From an uncultured Bacteroidales bacterium (GTDB lineage: Bacteria > Bacteroidota > Bacteroidia > Bacteroidales > Paludibacteraceae), in contig CAIUTB010000146.1 of the NCBI GenBank assembly GCA_903901975.1, forward strand, positions 1-64,000: DNA of 64,000 nt. The letters run 5' to 3'. Below are positions 59,181-64,000 of this stretch, piece after piece. Below the pieces are notes generated by a model that did not search any database, was not told where the DNA came from, and worked only from the letters and a program-made list of their open reading frames with translations. The translations under genes were made by a program, and so were the position numbers. The first letter of the stretch is position 1; the number at the start of each line of letters is the position of its first letter.

Positions 59181-59977
59181 AAATTAAAAGTTACATAGTA
59201 TCTTTCTTTCTTTTACTTGCTAATGTTTTGACTTTTAGTCAGACAACATTATTGACTGAAGATTTTAATTATTCGGCCGGTGATTTACTTACAAATCATG
59301 GTTGGAATGAAACTCCTGCTGTTAGTGTTGAATCAAAAGTCCTTTTTGTGGGGAATAGCTTTACATTCTATAATGATGGTGTAGATATTCATTTGCAAAA
59401 ATTGATTCAATACGATACCTCGTTCGAAGGAGTTAGTTTCGATATTCAGAAAATTGCTGTGAGTTCATATACTTTGGAGGGACATTATAACGATCCGTTG
59501 ACAATGGCAAAAATCAGAAGCAATAACTGGAACATAGTCGTTTTACAGGAACAGAGTACCAGACCGATAAACAGCCCTGATTTATTTTTACAATATGCCA
59601 CCTTGCTCGATACTGAAATAAAAAAAATGAATGCCCGAACAGTTTTATACATGACCTGGGCACCAAAAGCAACACTAACTGACATAGATCAACTGGCAGC
59701 ATCCTATATTTCTGTTGGCAAACAACTTAATGTGCCGGTGGTTCCGGTAGGGAAAGTATGGGATTCTTTTGTAAGCAAATATCCGAGCATTAATATCTAT
59801 TATACTGACAATAAACATCCTTCGCTTGCCGGAACATATTTGATAGCATGTACTTTCTATTATTCATTATATGGACGAAATCCGGTTTTGAATACTTATG
59901 TTCCTGTTGGACTAAGTTCGGCAAATGCCGTTACTATCCGGAAGGCAGTATATGATTATATGCAATTAAATAAATAA
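59177..59977 (+). CDS. Secreted SGNH-hydrolase-like protein with N-terminal fragment of the LL-EDFNY family
   Basis: MKIKSYIVSFFLLLANVLTFSQ signal; TTLLTEDFNYSAGDLLTNHGWNE; KVLFVGNSFTFYNDG...LQEQSTRP...DNKHPSLAGTYLIA. ATG overlaps iadA stop (ATGA). Confidence 0.8.
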   Translation: MKIKSYIVSFFLLLANVLTFSQTTLLTEDFNYSAGDLLTNHGWNETPAVSVESKVLFVGNSFTFYNDGVDIHLQKLIQYDTSFEGVSFDIQKIAVSSYTLEGHYNDPLTMAKIRSNNWNIVVLQEQSTRPINSPDLFLQYATLLDTEIKKMNARTVLYMTWAPKATLTDIDQLAASYISVGKQLNVPVVPVGKVWDSFVSKYPSINIYYTDNKHPSLAGTYLIACTFYYSLYGRNPVLNTYVPVGLSSANAVTIRKAVYDYMQLNK

Positions 59978-60032
59978 ATTACGATACTTTTTTTAAAACC
60001 AATTAATTATTAATCATTAAAATTTAAATGTC

Positions 60033-61034
60033 ATGAAAAAAATTTACTTATTCGTATTCTTGGGCATTAGCAGTTTAGCTTTTGCAGGTTCTCCTTTATT
60101 GATTGAAGATTTTAATTACACAGCAGGTGACTTAATAACTGCACATGGTTGGAGTAATCATAGCGGTACAACAAGTCCAATTTTAGTTACTTCGCCCGGA
60201 TTGACTTTTACAGGCTATGTAGGTTCAGGAATAGGACTGGCTGCTGGTTTAAACAATACTAGCGAAAAGGATAATAAACAATTTGGAGCTCAAACTTCAG
60301 CATGTATTATTTATGCTTCGTTTTTAGTGAACTGTACAGTTACAGTTGCTGCAGGAGATTGTTTCTTTCATATATGGGATAATACTCTTAATTCACCTAC
60401 CCAATTCAGAGGCAAGGTTTACCTTGGAAACCACGCTACTGCAGGAAAAATGAAAGTTGGCTTAGCATATAGTACAACATCACCAACTTATTCTGCCACC
60501 GAATTCAATTTTGGTGAAACCTATTTGTTTGTATTAAAATATAATATTATTGATGGTGCATTAAACGATCAGGTTAGTTTATATGTGTTTAAAGCCGGAG
60601 ATTCTTTCATAACAGAACCATCAACTACTACTCTTGGTCCATTATCAGATGGAGCTGTAGCTGATTTTGCAAATCCTTCCAGTGTAGCTCTTCGTCAATT
60701 TAATGCAGCTCAACGTATTACAGTTGATGGAATTCGTGTCAGAAAAGAATGGGATATGATAGATGATTCTAATGTTGTTACAGGAATGAGTCCCTTAAAT
60801 GAAAATCAAACCTTGGTTTGTTATCCGAATCCGGTAACCGATGGATTTGTGAATTTGGGCAATATAGCTTCTACAATGAAGGATGTACAGATATTTGATG
60901 TGGTGGGTAAAAAAGTATTAACCCAACAAAGCATTTCAAACAGACTGGATGTATCCGCTTTAAATTCAGGAATTTATGTATTAAAAGTTTCGGCTGATAA
61001 TCATACCAGTTCTTCCAGATTAGTGATTAAATAA
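60033..61034 (+). CDS. Secreted LL-EDFNY family protein with T9SS C-terminal sorting domain
   Basis: Signal peptide; CYPNPVTDGFVNLGN...VQIFDVVGKKVLTQQ...LNSGIYVLKVSADNHTSSSRLVIK. Confidence 0.85.
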   Translation: MKKIYLFVFLGISSLAFAGSPLLIEDFNYTAGDLITAHGWSNHSGTTSPILVTSPGLTFTGYVGSGIGLAAGLNNTSEKDNKQFGAQTSACIIYASFLVNCTVTVAAGDCFFHIWDNTLNSPTQFRGKVYLGNHATAGKMKVGLAYSTTSPTYSATEFNFGETYLFVLKYNIIDGALNDQVSLYVFKAGDSFITEPSTTTLGPLSDGAVADFANPSSVALRQFNAAQRITVDGIRVRKEWDMIDDSNVVTGMSPLNENQTLVCYPNPVTDGFVNLGNIASTMKDVQIFDVVGKKVLTQQSISNRLDVSALNSGIYVLKVSADNHTSSSRLVIK

Positions 61035-61063
61035 AGCAACTATAAATTTTAAACAGAACTATA

Positions 61064-62065
61064 ATGAAAAAGATATATTTATTCATATTGCTCTGCATGA
61101 GCAGTTTTACTTTTGCAAGTTCTCCATTATTGGTTGAAGATTTTAATTACAAAGCAGGTGATTCGATAACGAATCATGGTTGGAATGGTCACAGTTCAGC
61201 CGGAACAAATCCAATTCTGGTTACTTCGCCCGGATTAACGTTTGCAGGTTATGTAGGTTCAAATGTTGATCCCAGTCTGGCTGCCGGAGTAAACAATACT
61301 GGTGAAAAGGATGATAAATACTTTGGTGAACAAACAGCTGCAGGTCCTATTTATTCCTCGTTTTTAGTAAACGCTACTGCTACATCGACTAGTGCAAACG
61401 GCGATTGCTTCTTTCATATATGGGATCCTACTCAAGGACCAACAGTTATGAGATGCAAGGTTTACATGGCAAACGGTTTGACAGCAGACAAAATGAAACT
61501 TGGTCTATCATATAGTACGACAACTCCAACTTTTTATTCAACTGAATTAAACTTTGGTGAAACCTATTTGTGTGTAATAAAATATATGGTTGTTGATGGA
61601 CTGTTAAACGATCAAACAAGTTTATATGTGTTTAAAACGGGAGATGATTTAAGCACAGAACCACTAACTCCCGCTGTTGGTCCTTTAACCGGGACTGCAG
61701 CTGATATTGTTCCAACCAGCGTTTCACTTCGTCAAGGTAATGCAACTGAACGGATTACGATTGATGGAATCCGGGTTAAAACATTTTGGCAATTAAACAA
61801 AGATGATGCTACAAGTATAAATTCAATAAATGCCAATAATATACTTGAATTTTATCCAAATCCGGTTACTGATGGTTATTTGAATCTTACTAATTCAGGC
61901 AACTCAACTAAATCGGTTGAGATATTTGATGTAGTTGGGAAAAAAGTGCTGAGCCAACTAACACTTTTAAGCAGAGTGGATGTGTCAGCATTAAATGCAG
62001 GAATTTATGTATTAAACGTTACTGCAGATAATCAGACACGATCTTCGAGATTTGTTGTAAAATAA
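61064..62065 (+). CDS. Secreted LL-EDFNY family protein with T9SS C-terminal sorting domain (paralogue, same length)
   Basis: 333 aa as its neighbour; FYPNPVTDGYLNLTN...VEIFDVVGKKVLSQ...LNAGIYVLNVTADNQTRSSRFVVK. Confidence 0.85.
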   Translation: MKKIYLFILLCMSSFTFASSPLLVEDFNYKAGDSITNHGWNGHSSAGTNPILVTSPGLTFAGYVGSNVDPSLAAGVNNTGEKDDKYFGEQTAAGPIYSSFLVNATATSTSANGDCFFHIWDPTQGPTVMRCKVYMANGLTADKMKLGLSYSTTTPTFYSTELNFGETYLCVIKYMVVDGLLNDQTSLYVFKTGDDLSTEPLTPAVGPLTGTAADIVPTSVSLRQGNATERITIDGIRVKTFWQLNKDDATSINSINANNILEFYPNPVTDGYLNLTNSGNSTKSVEIFDVVGKKVLSQLTLLSRVDVSALNAGIYVLNVTADNQTRSSRFVVK

Positions 62066-62103
62066 ATTTTAAGAATTAGTTCAATTGTAAAATTGATATT
62101 TCA

Positions 62104-62136
62104 AAACACAGAGAGTATGATATATTCTCTGTGTTT
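62104..62136 (+). terminator. Hairpin terminator
   Basis: AAACACAGAGA-GTATGATATAT-TCTCTGTGTTT. Confidence 0.65.
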
Positions 62137-62201
62137 CTCTTACTTTCAGACAATTTGAGTATTATATTTTTTTGTCTTCAATATTTATTAGTTTAATTAC
62201 C

Positions 62202-63302
62202 ATGAACAAAAGCAAGTTATTTCTAGGATTATTGTTTATGATGGCAATCATGTTGTCATGTAAAACAGATGATGTAAAGCCTTTCGTTACCCTTTCATCC
62301 AATGTGACCAGCATTTCTGAAAATGACAGCGTAGCAACAATTACTGCATCCATTGTAGTGACGTCGCAGAATGATATAGTTGTAACCCTTGACACTATTG
62401 GCAGTACGGCAAAAGGCGATAGCGTTGATTTTGTTCTCAAACCAAGCATAATTATCATTCCTGCCGGAAGTTTATCGGGAACTGCTAAATTAACTGCCAT
62501 TCCGGATAATTTAAAACAAGGAAATCAGACAGTGCTAATAACTCTAAAATCAATAGTAGGTGGAAGCTCGAACGATAATCAGAAGCTTACTATCACCATC
62601 TTAGATGATGATATCCCGGTAAAAAAGCCACCAATATTAGTTGAAGACTTTGATTACACTGCCGGTGATGCACTTACGCTTCATGGCTGGGTTATTCATA
62701 GTGCTACAACGAATCCTCTTGTGGTTACTTCTCCGGGATTGACATTTGCCGGTTATGTAGGGTCAGGCATAGGCAATGCAGCCGGAGTCAATAATACAGG
62801 CATTGATGAAAATAAACTTTTCGGAGCTCAAACAAAAGATTCCATTTATGCATCATTCATGGTGAATGCCACAGCAACTTCGGCTGCCAGTGATTACTTC
62901 TTCCATATATATGATCCTATACCAACTGGGAGTCTGGCTCATAGAGGAAGAGTTTTCATTATACCAGTATCGGGTGCACCGGGAAAAATGACTATAGGCT
63001 TCTCGTTTGGTATTTCTCCTGCACAAGCAACAATGACAACGCAATTAAATTTTGGTCAAACTTATTTGATGGTTGTTAAGTATACGGTAGTTGATGGTGC
63101 TGCCAATGATAAAGTTAGTTTGTATGTATTTGCAGATGGAGATGATTTTACAAACGAACCTACAACGCCAACTTTAGGCCCATTGACAGGAACACAGGGT
63201 GATATTGTTCCTACCGGTCTAGCGCTTCGTCAGTTTGATGCTGCTCAACGAATCACAGTCGATGGAATCAGGGTGAACACTGAATGGAATTTGAAACCAT
63301 AG
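62202..63302 (+). CDS. Lipoprotein with Calx-beta-like domain and LL-EDFNY family domain
   Basis: MNKSKLFLGLLFMMAIMLSCKTDD lipobox; SENDSVATITASIVVTSQ...LTITILDDD; LVEDFDYTAGDALTLHGWVIHSATTNPLVVTSPGLTFAGYVGSG. Confidence 0.82.
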   Translation: MNKSKLFLGLLFMMAIMLSCKTDDVKPFVTLSSNVTSISENDSVATITASIVVTSQNDIVVTLDTIGSTAKGDSVDFVLKPSIIIIPAGSLSGTAKLTAIPDNLKQGNQTVLITLKSIVGGSSNDNQKLTITILDDDIPVKKPPILVEDFDYTAGDALTLHGWVIHSATTNPLVVTSPGLTFAGYVGSGIGNAAGVNNTGIDENKLFGAQTKDSIYASFMVNATATSAASDYFFHIYDPIPTGSLAHRGRVFIIPVSGAPGKMTIGFSFGISPAQATMTTQLNFGQTYLMVVKYTVVDGAANDKVSLYVFADGDDFTNEPTTPTLGPLTGTQGDIVPTGLALRQFDAAQRITVDGIRVNTEWNLKP

Positions 63303-63349
63303 AAATTTAAACTGACTCAGTAGGTACATACATTGAAAATTTAAATTTC

Positions 63350-64000
63350 ATGAAAAAAATTCTAATTAAATTACTAATAATAAGTATTTTGGTTCCTGTG
63401 TATGTTAATGCACAGGAGTCAAAATTGCACTCCTATTCTTTTGGCGAAGGATTGACCTTTACCGATGGGAAAGATTATACAATCGACTTAGATGGTTTTG
63501 TTCAACCTTCTTACCAGGGAACACTTTTTTTAGATCCCAATCATAAAGATGTATTTAATCGTTTCCGCTTACGCAGATTAAATATGAAACTTTCGGGTGA
63601 TGTAGATCACAAAAAAATTGAATATGGTCTGCAAATTGATTTAAGCGGTACCTCTGAGACAGGGAATGCATCCAGCAGCATATTGATGGATGCCTGGGTA
63701 GCTTATAATGTAAATAAACAGTTACAAATCACCTTTGGACAGCGAAGTACACCGACTGACAACCGGGAATTAATGATGGCTTCTCAGACTTTACAATTGG
63801 TAGAAAGAAGTAAAGTTACTTCAGCTTTCGCTACGATTCGTGAATTCGGTTTGTTTTTGGATGGTACCTATAAAATTGGAAAAATGTCTTATTTGAAACC
63901 CTATCTGAATGTAACTAATGGTGATGGAATAAATGTATCCTTAAAAGATCACGGTGGATTGAAATTTGGTGGTCGATTGGATTTTCTGCCATTTGGATTA
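63350..64000 (+). CDS. Phosphate-selective porin O/P-like outer membrane protein (truncated by window end)
   Basis: MKKILIKLLIISILVPVYVNAQESKLHSYSFGEGLTFTDGKDYTIDLDGFVQPSYQG...RFRLRRLNMKLSGDV...FGQRSTPTDNRELM; open at 64000. Confidence 0.75.
   Translation, partial: MKKILIKLLIISILVPVYVNAQESKLHSYSFGEGLTFTDGKDYTIDLDGFVQPSYQGTLFLDPNHKDVFNRFRLRRLNMKLSGDVDHKKIEYGLQIDLSGTSETGNASSSILMDAWVAYNVNKQLQITFGQRSTPTDNRELMMASQTLQLVERSKVTSAFATIREFGLFLDGTYKIGKMSYLKPYLNVTNGDGINVSLKDHGGLKFGGRLDFLPFGL

Overview
This AT-rich window looks like Bacteroidota chromosome, probably Bacteroidales; that is inferred from TAnnTTTG -7 promoters, T9SS sorting domains, serine palmitoyltransferase and gene content. Most of it is housekeeping: hisS, waaA/kdtA, rpsO, mnmD, a polyprenyl synthase, ddl, an RluD-type synthase, a PASTA protein, rpmH (absent from the ORF track), nadA, a U32 peptidase, a Dus enzyme, an M13 peptidase, tsaE, uvrC, mnmG, iorA/iorB, asd, an FKBP cluster, an Lrp regulator, a serine palmitoyltransferase-like enzyme, an ABC-F protein, folB, trpS, and a MocR/DcuC/IadA locus. 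The window ends in a tandem family of secreted proteins and a truncated porin. I found no tRNA, rRNA or CRISPR. The main non-ordinary signals are: (1) a dispersed family of paired inverted CCCC(T/C)AAAGGGG arms at gene boundaries; two copies share their interior and supply the start codon and first codons of two unrelated genes, nadA and the U32 peptidase; (2) two parS-like palindromes inside one such pair, between mnmG and uvrC; (3) a gene-polarity switch next to an AT-rich non-coding stretch with DnaA-box-like 9-mers (weak oriC candidate); (4) a ~290 bp MITE-like element with 23 bp perfect terminal inverted repeats; (5) a RAYT-type transposase gene whose coding region is invaded by REP palindromes; (6) an IorAB-linked internally duplicated protein of unknown family; (7) a chimeric SGNH-hydrolase gene that carries the N-terminus of the neighbouring tandem secreted family. 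No database search or computation was run; family names come from reading motifs.
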